Source of the DNA: Alphaproteobacteria bacterium
GTDB taxonomy: Bacteria; Pseudomonadota; Alphaproteobacteria; RF32; CAG-239
DNA: 32,467 nt
Assembly (NCBI GenBank): GCA_017543835.1
Contig: JAFYFJ010000020.1
Coordinates: forward strand, 100,027 to 132,493
Reading direction: 5' to 3'
Made by a program: the position numbers and the translations under genes. Every line of letters begins with the position of its first letter. The first letter of the stretch is position 1. Below, in pieces: positions 14,867-21,421 of this stretch. Under the pieces are notes generated by a model that was not told the DNA's origin, did no database searches, and was given only the letters and a program-made list of their open reading frames with translations.

Positions 14867-16159
14867 ATGCAAGTGTTAAAAAAAGTTAGTATCTTTTTTG
14901 TGTGCGCGGTTGTGTGCGGTTGTTCTCAAATGCCGTCTTTATGGAATCGCGGCGCCGACTATGACCCGTATCAGCATTATGTGGCCGACAAAAAAGCCGT
15001 CAGTATGACCGAAATGACCGATTATTCGCAAGTCGATTTAGGTAACGCCGGCAGTTTTCGGGTGGCGATGTTGTTGCCGCTGAGCGGTAATGCCGCGTCA
15101 ACCGGACAAAGTATGAAAAATGCGGCAATGATGGCCATCGGCGATATTAACAACAACAATTTGGTGGTGCAGTTTTATGATACCAAAGGCACGGGTAGCG
15201 GCGCGCGAGTCGCACTCGAAAATGCGCTCAATGCCGGCTGCGATATGATTCTCGGCCCGTTAACCAGCGAAGAAGTGGCGGCTGTCAGCACCGAGGCCAA
15301 AAACAAAAATATTCCGGTTGTGTCGTTCTCTACCGCACCGAATGTGTTGCAAAGCGGTATTTATTCTTTGGGTTTGCTGAATCAAAATCAAATCAATCGC
15401 ATTATCGAATATGCCGCGGCGCACGGACGTTCGCGCATAGCGGCGGTTTTGCCGAATAATCAGAGCGGCGAAAATATGTATCGCTCATTGCTGAAAGCGG
15501 CGCAAGATAACGGTGTCAGCGTGGTAAAAGTCGGCTTTTACGCGCCGACGAGTATGGACTTTACCGGCTTGGTGACGCAAATGAAAAGCGGCGGTGTTGA
15601 TTTTGATGCCTTGCTGATACCGGAAACGGGCAATCGCCTCAAAGCCATTTCTTCGATGTTCAGCTACTATGATGTAGCGGCGCCGGAAGTTCTGTTTATG
15701 GGCACATCGGTTTGGGATAACAGCGCACTCAACAAAGAAACCGAGCTTTACGGTGCGGCGTATCCGGTTATTTCACTCAAAAATCAGAGTCGCTTTTCCG
15801 AAAAATTCAGAGATTTGTTCGGCGAGCGCCCGAGCGGATTAAGTATCTTTGCCTACGACGCGGTGGCGTTGGCATCGGTGGTGGCGCGTCAGGGCGGCAA
15901 TATTTATGAGCAAATTATGCGGCCGGAGGGATATTCCGGTATGAGCGGTTCGTTCCGTATTTTTGCCGACGGCACCAATGAACACGGCATGGATATCGTC
16001 AAGGTATCTTCCGGCGGCAAATATGTGGTGGAATATGCTCCGTCACAGTTCCACGGTTATCCGGCACAAAATACAAATCAAACCGTCGGCTATGTCGATA
16101 TGCCGCAAATTTTCGGTAAGAGTGCGGCAGAATTGCAAAATGCGCCGGTCGTGTATTAA
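14867..16159 (+). CDS. Penicillin-binding protein activator (LpoA-like) lipoprotein
   Basis: A 430-residue lipoprotein. The signal peptide has lipobox VCG-C with Cys19. From about residue 60 it is a type-I periplasmic-binding-protein fold (peripla_BP_6): RVAMLLPLSGNAASTGQSM, GCDMILGPLTSEEVAAV, IPVVSFSTAPNV and ALLIPETGN. Alphaproteobacteria carry such proteins divergent from rsmI-yraN, annotated as LpoA-like activators of bifunctional penicillin-binding proteins; they lack the TPR-like N-terminal domain of E. coli LpoA. Activation of a PBP is inferred from this family link and not seen here. The ATG has a GAGGA Shine-Dalgarno. The 4.5S RNA promoter follows immediately after the stop. Confidence 0.88.
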   Translation: MQVLKKVSIFFVCAVVCGCSQMPSLWNRGADYDPYQHYVADKKAVSMTEMTDYSQVDLGNAGSFRVAMLLPLSGNAASTGQSMKNAAMMAIGDINNNNLVVQFYDTKGTGSGARVALENALNAGCDMILGPLTSEEVAAVSTEAKNKNIPVVSFSTAPNVLQSGIYSLGLLNQNQINRIIEYAAAHGRSRIAAVLPNNQSGENMYRSLLKAAQDNGVSVVKVGFYAPTSMDFTGLVTQMKSGGVDFDALLIPETGNRLKAISSMFSYYDVAAPEVLFMGTSVWDNSALNKETELYGAAYPVISLKNQSRFSEKFRDLFGERPSGLSIFAYDAVALASVVARQGGNIYEQIMRPEGYSGMSGSFRIFADGTNEHGMDIVKVSSGGKYVVEYAPSQFHGYPAQNTNQTVGYVDMPQIFGKSAAELQNAPVVY

Positions 16160-16168
16160 GTGATTTTT

Positions 16169-16203
16169 TTGCTTGCAAAACGGTGTGTTTTGCGCAATAT
16201 AAA
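16169..16203 (+). promoter_or_regulatory. Promoter of ffs with CAAAAC/GTTTTG palindrome
   Basis: Contains GCTTGCAAAAC-N5-GTTTTG: inverted hexamers CAAAAC at 16176-16181 and GTTTTG at 16187-16192. TTGCAA (16173-16178) can be the -35, with AATATA (16196-16201) at 17 bp or TATAAA (16198-16203) at 19 bp as the -10. The same palindrome with the same 5-nt spacing lies upstream of the probable 6S RNA. Confidence 0.6.
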
Positions 16204-16212
16204 ATAAGGTTT

Positions 16213-16304
16213 ATGAAGGGCTTGGGGTTATGCGCCCGCCAACTCGGTCAGGTTCGGAAGGAAGCAGCCGTAACGGGATTGTGTGAGGTCCGAGTCCCTT
16301 CGCC
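16213..16304 (+). ncRNA. ffs: 4.5S RNA, bacterial small SRP RNA
   Basis: RNA of the signal recognition particle, partner of Ffh. The conserved tetraloop and loop E region is clear: GGTCAGG, then the GGAA tetraloop in TTCGGAAGG, then AAGCAGCC (16247-16269). The ends pair: GAAGGG (16215-16220) with CCCTTC (16296-16301), extended by CTTGG with CCGAG. The size, about 90 nt, fits the small Gram-negative form. Its place directly upstream of dnaX is the usual one in Alphaproteobacteria. Exact ends are estimated to within a few nucleotides. Confidence 0.95.
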
Positions 16305-16324
16305 TCAAAATTAAAGAAGGTCAA

Positions 16325-17994
16325 ATGGCAGAAACAAACGAAAATAATCAATATGTGGTGTTGGCACGCAAGTATCGTCCGCAAAGATTTGAAGATTTGC
16401 TCGGACAAGATGCTTTGGTGCAAACATTAACCAATGCATCAAAAATAATCGTTTGCATCACGCCTATATTTTGACCGGTATCCGCGGTGTCGGTAAAACC
16501 ACAACCGCACGCCTTATTGCCCGCGCCATCAACTGTATCGGCGAAGACGGCAAGGGCGGGCCGACGATTCAGCCGTGCGGTGTTTGCGAAAATTGCAAAG
16601 CGATTGCGGAAGGGCGGCATATCGATGTTATCGAGCTTGATGCGGCGTCTAAAACAGGCGTCGACGATATGCGCGAAATCTTAGACGGTATCAGCTACAA
16701 GCCGGTTATCGCGCGCTACAAAGTTTATATCATCGACGAGGTGCATATGCTCTCCAAAAGCGCGTTCAATGCTTTGTTGAAAACGCTTGAAGAGCCGCCG
16801 GCGCACGTCAAATTTATTTTTGCCACGACCGAAATTCGCAAAGTCCCGGTGACGATTTTATCGCGGTGCCAACGTTTTGATTTGCAACGTTTAAGCATAG
16901 ATACTCTGATGACGCTTTTCCATAAAGTGTTGGCGGCGGAAAATATCGAATACGACGAAGAAGCGTTGCATGCGGTGGCGCGGGCGGCAGACGGCTCGGC
17001 GCGTGACGGCCTTTCGATGCTTGACCAGGCGATTGTTTTGGGTGACGGCAAAGTCAAAAGCGAAACCGTGCAAAATATGCTCGGTATGGTGGACCGTCAG
17101 CAAAGCGGTGAGCTTTATGAAAAATTGCTGAGCGGCGATGTGGCAGCGGTTTTGCAAACGTTGCGGACAATGTATGTCAACGGCGCAACGCCGATGTTGG
17201 TGTTGCAAGATTTAATCGAAATTACGCACCTGTTGGCGAAAGTCAAGGTTCTGCCGGATTTTGCCGACGATGCGTCTCTAAGCGAAGCGGATAAGGTGCT
17301 GTGCAAAAAACTCAATGCCGCACCAATCAGTATTCTTTCTAAAATCTGGCAGATGCTGATTAAGGGTTTGAGCGAATTGCAATACGCTACGGTGCAAATA
17401 GATGCGCTAGAGATGATTTTGATAAGGATTGCCTATTCGGCGGCTCTTCCTTCTCCGGCAACCTTGCTCGAAGAATTAAAAAAAAAATCCGGACTGAAGA
17501 ATAACGGTGCCAATATTGCCGTTTCCGATTCGATGAATGCCGATTCGGAAAAAATTGCGCTTGATACGACCGATGATTTGCTTAAATTGCTGACGGCCAA
17601 AAAACAGCCGCTTTTGATGTATGCCATCAAAAACGATGTTTCGTTCAAGTCGTTTGAAAACGGCAAAATTCATCTTGCGGTTTCGGAAAAAGCCGATAAG
17701 AATTTGATGCACGACTTCCGGCAGTTTTTGGAAAAAGAAACCGGTGTCGCGTGGAAAATCGAGATAGATTACGAGCCGCTCGGCGAAACATTGGCGTTTA
17801 TCGAAGCAAAGGAACTGAATAAAAATAAGAAAAATATCTCTGAATATCCGTTGGTTCGTGCTATACTTAATGAATTTAACGGTGCTACAATAGAAACAAT
17901 TATTCGCAAGAGCGTTCAGGAGGCAGAAGATGAGGAGCCGACCGAATTCTCCGGCGGAGAAAATATTAACGAAACACAAGAATATGAGGAATAA
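16325..17994 (+). CDS. dnaX: DNA polymerase III subunits gamma and tau, with a frameshift near the start
   Basis: Clamp-loader ATPase of the replicative polymerase. The start ATG at 16325 follows GAAGG and gives MAETNENNQYVVLARKYRPQ and then FEDLLGQDALVQTLTNA, the normal DnaX beginning, but this frame ends at 16474. The rest (NNRLHHAYILTGIRGVGKTT onward) is in the -1 frame to 17994. The break lies at 16436-16445; one missing base after 16437 would restore NAIKNNRLHHAY. Further motifs: zinc-binding Cys set around CGVCENC, Walker B YIIDEVHML, sensor 1 ATTEIRKVP. Corrected length is about 556 residues (tau). A run of ten A's at 17478-17487 ends domain III and could generate gamma. Followed 3 bp later by ybaB. 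Confidence 0.92.
17478..17487 (+). promoter_or_regulatory. A10 slippage site in dnaX (predicted gamma switch)
   Basis: Ten consecutive A's read as ttA AAA AAA AAA. In the -1 frame five codons follow before TAA at 17502-17504; in the +1 frame two codons follow before TGA at 17495-17497. Either slip gives a protein of about 390 residues that ends after domain III, the size expected for gamma. Thermus dnaX uses transcriptional slippage on A9, and E. coli uses ribosomal -1 shifting on A AAA AAG. Function here is predicted. Confidence 0.6.
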
Positions 17995-17997
17995 ACA

Positions 17998-18318
17998 ATG
18001 TTAAATATTCAAGGCATAATGAAACAAGCACAACAAATGCAACGCAAAATGCAAGAAACACAGGCCAAACTCGGTGAGCAGGAACAAGAAGGAACTTCCG
18101 GCGGCGGTTTGGTTAAGGTGGTGCTGAACGGCAAATCCGAAATGAAAAAACTCAGCATTGATAAATCGCTGGTTAATGCCGAAGAAGTCGATATGCTTGA
18201 GGATTTGATTTTGGCGGCCTACAATGATGCGCATGTCAAAGTTGACGCTATGATGGAAGAAGGTATGAAAGAAGCCACCGGCGGCGTTGGCTTAGGCGGC
18301 TTGAAACTTCCGTTTTAG
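17998..18318 (+). CDS. ybaB: YbaB/EbfC family nucleoid-associated protein
   Basis: A 106-residue DNA-binding dimer, shaped like tweezers, found with dnaX and recR in most bacteria. The sequence shows the N-terminal helix rich in Met and Gln (IMKQAQQMQRKMQETQAKL), the Gly-rich GTSGGGLVKVVLNGK strand region, LVNAEEVDMLEDLILAAYNDA and a Gly-rich end. It starts 3 bp after dnaX and is followed 10 bp later by recR, so the three are one operon with likely translational coupling. Confidence 0.97.
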   Translation: MLNIQGIMKQAQQMQRKMQETQAKLGEQEQEGTSGGGLVKVVLNGKSEMKKLSIDKSLVNAEEVDMLEDLILAAYNDAHVKVDAMMEEGMKEATGGVGLGGLKLPF

Positions 18319-18328
18319 GCATTAAACA

Positions 18329-18922
18329 GTGCAAGGCAACGATATCGAAAAATTGATAAAAATTATTGCAAAACTGCCGGCTTTGGGCGCGCGGTCGGCA
18401 CGTCGTATTGTTTTGCACCTGCTCAAAAAGAAGGATACGGCGCTGTTGCCGCTGATAGCCGCGCTTCAAGATGTGGCGGACAATATCAAAAAATGCCCGA
18501 TTTGCGGCAACTTTGACACCGACGAACCGTGCGCAATTTGTGCCGATGCGGCGCGTGATGCCGAGCTTGTCTGCGTGGTGCAGGATGTTGCGGATTTGTG
18601 GGCAATGGAGCGCGTCGGACTCTACAAAGGGCAATATCACGTTTTGGGCGGTATTCTTTCGGCGCTTGATGGCATTACGCCGGAAGATTTAAACATTGAA
18701 TCGCTGTTTTCACGCTTGAATCAAGGGCAAATCAAAGAAGTGATTTTGGCTCTGCCGGCAACCATCGATGGGCAAATTACAACGCACTATTTACTTTCGC
18801 GCCTTAAAGAATATCCGCTTAAGGTGACGACGTTGGCACAGGGTTTGCCGCTCGGCGCAGAGCTTGATTATATGGATGACGGAACGATACAGTTGGCTCT
18901 TTCCGCTCGCAAAGAAATATAA
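18329..18922 (+). CDS. recR: Recombination mediator protein RecR
   Basis: Acts with RecF/RecO to load RecA on SSB-coated DNA. The 197 residues begin at a GTG at 18329, 10 bp after ybaB. Order: helix-hairpin-helix (LIKIIAKLPALGARSARRIV; usual PGLG reads PALG), zinc finger CPICGNFDTDEPCAIC at about 57-72, Toprim domain from about 80 (LVCVVQDVADLWAME through EVILALPATIDGQITT), and the C-terminal Walker B-like LAQGLPLGAELDYMDDGT. Complete and normal length. Last gene of the ffs-dnaX-ybaB-recR cluster. Confidence 0.97.
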   Translation: MQGNDIEKLIKIIAKLPALGARSARRIVLHLLKKKDTALLPLIAALQDVADNIKKCPICGNFDTDEPCAICADAARDAELVCVVQDVADLWAMERVGLYKGQYHVLGGILSALDGITPEDLNIESLFSRLNQGQIKEVILALPATIDGQITTHYLLSRLKEYPLKVTTLAQGLPLGAELDYMDDGTIQLALSARKEI

Positions 18923-18925
18923 AAA

Positions 18926-19126
18926 ACGCGTATAATGGTCTATTGCTTGTTTATAAGGCGGCTTATGTACCTCTTTTGTACACTGCGCCGCCTTATAAAC
19001 GGCGCACTAGCCGCATTATCCGCGTTTTTCGTGATTCAGTGCTTGTTGCAGATTTTTCGCTTGTGTAGCTTTGTCTACGCGGCGTTCAAAAAGCACGGCG
19101 CACCAGCCGCGTTCTCCGCGTTTTTT
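18926..19126 (+). repeat. Palindromic repeat region, unit A and tandem unit B
   Basis: Fills most of the 335-bp gap between recR and tolQ. Unit A starts CGTATAATGGTC (TATAAT 18931-18936), then 14-nt arms GTTTATAAGGCGGC (18949-18962) and GCCGCCTTATAAAC (18987-19000) pair perfectly; the loop holds TTATGTACC...GTACAC, itself with inverted GTAC. A 31-nt segment at 18999-19029 is repeated at 19095-19125 with three mismatches, and unit B (from 19058) has a smaller analogous hairpin CGC-TTGT-GTAG...CTAC-GCG. A related unit C lies at 26824. An 83-codon open frame crosses the region, but I regard it as incidental. The rest of the gap holds a DnaA-box-like site at 19149 and the tolQ promoter. Confidence 0.82.
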
Positions 19127-19186
19127 CTCATCAATTCCAATGACAATTTTATCCACACAAAATTTGATAAATTAACAATATTTTAA

Positions 19187-19214
19187 TTGCCTGTTAAAGA
19201 TTTTATGCTATCTT
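19187..19214 (+). promoter_or_regulatory. Candidate promoter of tolQRA
   Basis: TTGCCT (19187-19192) and TATCTT (19209-19214) with a 16-bp spacer, about 44 bp before the tolQ start. Moderate matches only. Confidence 0.45.
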
Positions 19215-19257
19215 GCGCTTAACTTGGGATAAATTGCAATTTACAAAGGTTAAAAAT

Positions 19258-20007
19258 ATGGAAGAACAAGCTCTCTCGGAGGTTGCCGAAGTTGCAACCG
19301 AACAAATGTCTTTATGGGATATGGTCTGGTCATCGGATACCATTACCAAACTTGTGATGATTGGTTTAATCGCCGCATCGGTTTGGTCGTGGGCGATTAT
19401 TTTGGAAAAATTTGCCACGTTGCGTCATGTGCGCAAGCAATCGAAAAAATTTGAAGAGGCCTTTTGGTCCGGCGGCTCGCTTGACCGCTTGTTTGAGGCC
19501 ATCGGTAATCGCCCGAGCGACCCGATGAGCGCGATTTTTGTGGCGGCCATGCGCGAGTGGAAACGCAACACTCTGACAATGGGCAAAACCGACCGCAGCT
19601 TACGCGGTGTGTCGTTGCAGCAACGTATTGAAAAAGCGATGAGCGTATCAATGGATAAAGAGCTTGACGGCTTGGATACGCATCTCGGCTTTTTGGCGAC
19701 AACCGGCTCGGTGGCGCCGTTAATCGGCTTATTCGGCACGGTATGGGGCATCATCAACAGCTTTAATGCGATTGCCGTCACGCAAAGCAACTCGCTTTCG
19801 GCGATGGCACCGGGTATTGCCGAGGCACTGTTCACGACCGCATTCGGTTTGATTGCCGCAATTCCGGCGGTGGTGGCATATAATGCGATTTCTTCTTCTA
19901 TTGACCGCTATGCCAAAACCCTCGATAACTTTATGACCGAATTCGCAACCATTTTGTCGCGTGAAATCGATGCAACAACTTTGAAAGCCGATATGGCGGG
20001 AGAATAA
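19258..20007 (+). CDS. tolQ: Tol-Pal system inner-membrane protein TolQ
   Basis: Subunit of the TolQ5-TolR2 proton-driven motor that energises TolA for outer-membrane constriction. The start at 19258 (MEEQALSEV) has AAAGG 8 nt upstream; the longer frame from 19213 has none and overlaps the promoter. The 249 residues show three membrane helices: about 28-48 (LVMIGLIAASVWSWAIILEK), 145-167 (LATTGSVAPLIGLFGTVWGI) and 190-212 (EALFTTAFGLIAAIPAVVAY). The conserved Thr/Pro/Gly pattern of helices 2 and 3 that lines the proton path is intact. First gene of tolQ-tolR-tolA. Confidence 0.97.
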   Translation: MEEQALSEVAEVATEQMSLWDMVWSSDTITKLVMIGLIAASVWSWAIILEKFATLRHVRKQSKKFEEAFWSGGSLDRLFEAIGNRPSDPMSAIFVAAMREWKRNTLTMGKTDRSLRGVSLQQRIEKAMSVSMDKELDGLDTHLGFLATTGSVAPLIGLFGTVWGIINSFNAIAVTQSNSLSAMAPGIAEALFTTAFGLIAAIPAVVAYNAISSSIDRYAKTLDNFMTEFATILSREIDATTLKADMAGE

Positions 20008-20009
20008 CG

Positions 20010-20441
20010 ATGGCATTTATGCAAAATTCTTCATACGCTCGCCGTCGTTCGCGCCGCAAAGCAGATGTCAACATCACCAATTTGATGGATGTGATGATGG
20101 TGCTTTTGGTGGTGTTTATGGTGGCCGCACCGTTGATGACGTCGGGTATTCCGCTGAATTTGCCGAAAGTCGGCGGCAAAGCGATGACCGATAACAGTAC
20201 TTCGGTCAACATCAGCGTCGATTCGGACGGCTATTATTACATCGGCAAGAGTGTGGTCGAAGATGATAAAGTTTTGCCGAAGCTGATGGCGATTAAGGGC
20301 GAAAACAACGAGCTGACGATTACGATTTCCGGCGATACCGATGCGCACTACGGTCGCGTTATCGGTCTGATGGCTATGCTTAAAGAAGCCGGTTATGAAA
20401 AAGTCGGCTTAAAAACGGAATCCAAACCGCTTAAAAAGTAG
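20010..20441 (+). CDS. tolR: Tol-Pal system protein TolR (ExbD family)
   Basis: A 143-residue ExbD/TolR protein. After a basic N-terminus (SYARRRSRRKA) it has the single membrane helix with the functional Asp: DVNITNLMDVMMVLLVVFMVAAP, the D in LMDVM being the predicted proton-carrying residue. A periplasmic domain follows (about 45-143). It starts 2 bp after tolQ and its stop lies directly against the next gene, so the operon is tightly coupled. Confidence 0.97.
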   Translation: MAFMQNSSYARRRSRRKADVNITNLMDVMMVLLVVFMVAAPLMTSGIPLNLPKVGGKAMTDNSTSVNISVDSDGYYYIGKSVVEDDKVLPKLMAIKGENNELTITISGDTDAHYGRVIGLMAMLKEAGYEKVGLKTESKPLKK

Positions 20442-20447
20442 GTGACG

Positions 20448-21419
20448 ATGAACAAATATCTGAAACAGTCAATCATTTTACACATTGCGGTATTTATCGC
20501 AATGTGGATTGATATGCCGGATTTTTGGCATCATGATATGACACTGGGGCAAAATCCGATTATTGTGGATTTATCGCAAGTGCGTATTGACGAGCTGACC
20601 AATTTGCCGACCAAGGCCGAGTTTGCCGAAGAAGACCAAAAGGCAACCGTGACCGAACATAAAGAGCAATATACCGATGCGAGCGAGACCGAGCCGGAGC
20701 CGGTCAAAGACGAACAGCCGGAAGAGCCGATAGACGACAGCAAAGAAGATTATGTGGCACCGCCGGAGCCGGAAAAGAAACCGGAGCCGGATAAAAAGCC
20801 GGAGCCGAAACCGACACCGAAAAAGCCGCCGGTCCCGACCGCTAAGCCGAAACCGAAGCCGGAACCGAAGCCGGAGCCGAAAAAGGCCGAGCAAAAGCCG
20901 CAAGATACCAAGAAAAAAGAAGAAGAGCGCAAAGTTCGCAGCAACGCTCTCAAGAGTTTGCTCAACGAAATCGATAACGATAAAAATATCGATTTGGGGC
21001 CGCAAAATCAAAAAGCGACAATTAAGCAAGGCACGCAAGTCAACAATATGGGTATTGAAGGCGGCAATTCGCAGGGCTCGTATTTCAGCGATTTGACGAT
21101 TTCCGAAACCGACGCCATCGCCAGCTTGTTGCGTCAAAACTGGAACTTGGACCCGGGCGCAATGGGTATTGACGGAATGCGGGTTGAGATTCGCGTCAGT
21201 ATGAAGCGCGACGGCTCAATCAATGAAATCGAATTTGTGGATAAGCATCGCTACAACACCGACCCGAATTATCGCTCGGTGGCAGAAAGCGCACGCCGCG
21301 CCATTATTATGACCGAAAACGCGTTCAAACAGGTATTCGGCCAAAAATATGCTGACAAATATGATGTGTGGCAAACGCTTCGCTTGTATTTTGACCCGCT
21401 CGATAAGGGCGTTCACTGA
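20448..21419 (+). CDS. tolA: TolA-like energy-transducing protein
   Basis: A TonB/TolA-type protein of 323 residues linking the TolQR motor to the outer membrane. The ATG at 20448 has AGGTGA 3 nt upstream and is preferred to the GTG at 20442. An N-terminal membrane helix (about 7-25, SIILHIAVFIAMWI) is followed by a periplasmic region, a Pro/Lys/Glu-rich segment at about 80-150 made of repeats such as KPEPDKKPEPKP, then a basic stretch and a C-terminal globular domain from about 215 (ISETDAIASLLRQNWNLDPGA onward, with the family pattern on VRVSMKRDGSI-like residues). TolB and Pal do not follow; the next gene is convergent 2 bp away with no obvious terminator between. Confidence 0.92.
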   Translation: MNKYLKQSIILHIAVFIAMWIDMPDFWHHDMTLGQNPIIVDLSQVRIDELTNLPTKAEFAEEDQKATVTEHKEQYTDASETEPEPVKDEQPEEPIDDSKEDYVAPPEPEKKPEPDKKPEPKPTPKKPPVPTAKPKPKPEPKPEPKKAEQKPQDTKKKEEERKVRSNALKSLLNEIDNDKNIDLGPQNQKATIKQGTQVNNMGIEGGNSQGSYFSDLTISETDAIASLLRQNWNLDPGAMGIDGMRVEIRVSMKRDGSINEIEFVDKHRYNTDPNYRSVAESARRAIIMTENAFKQVFGQKYADKYDVWQTLRLYFDPLDKGVH

Positions 21420-21421
21420 TT

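Noticed and set aside
16213-16304. tRNA-like element (GTCCGAGTCCC segment)
   Set aside because: The segment is the 3' strand of the 4.5S RNA; no acceptor stem, anticodon arm or CCA. I found no tRNA gene in the window.
16441-16447. Programmed -1 frameshift site at the dnaX start
   Set aside because: AAAAATA is not a proper X XXY YYZ heptamer and known dnaX recoding occurs later; a missing base is simpler.
18949-19000. Integron attC site
   Set aside because: The hairpin has conserved loop and variable stem, but lacks the GTTRRRY/RYYYAAC core pattern and there is no integrase or cassette array.
18926-19126. CRISPR array
   Set aside because: Only two irregular units, no uniform spacers and no cas genes.
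18935-19186. 83-codon open frame in the recR-tolQ gap
   Set aside because: It runs through the palindromic and tandem repeats, has no Shine-Dalgarno, and its low-complexity composition follows from the repeats.
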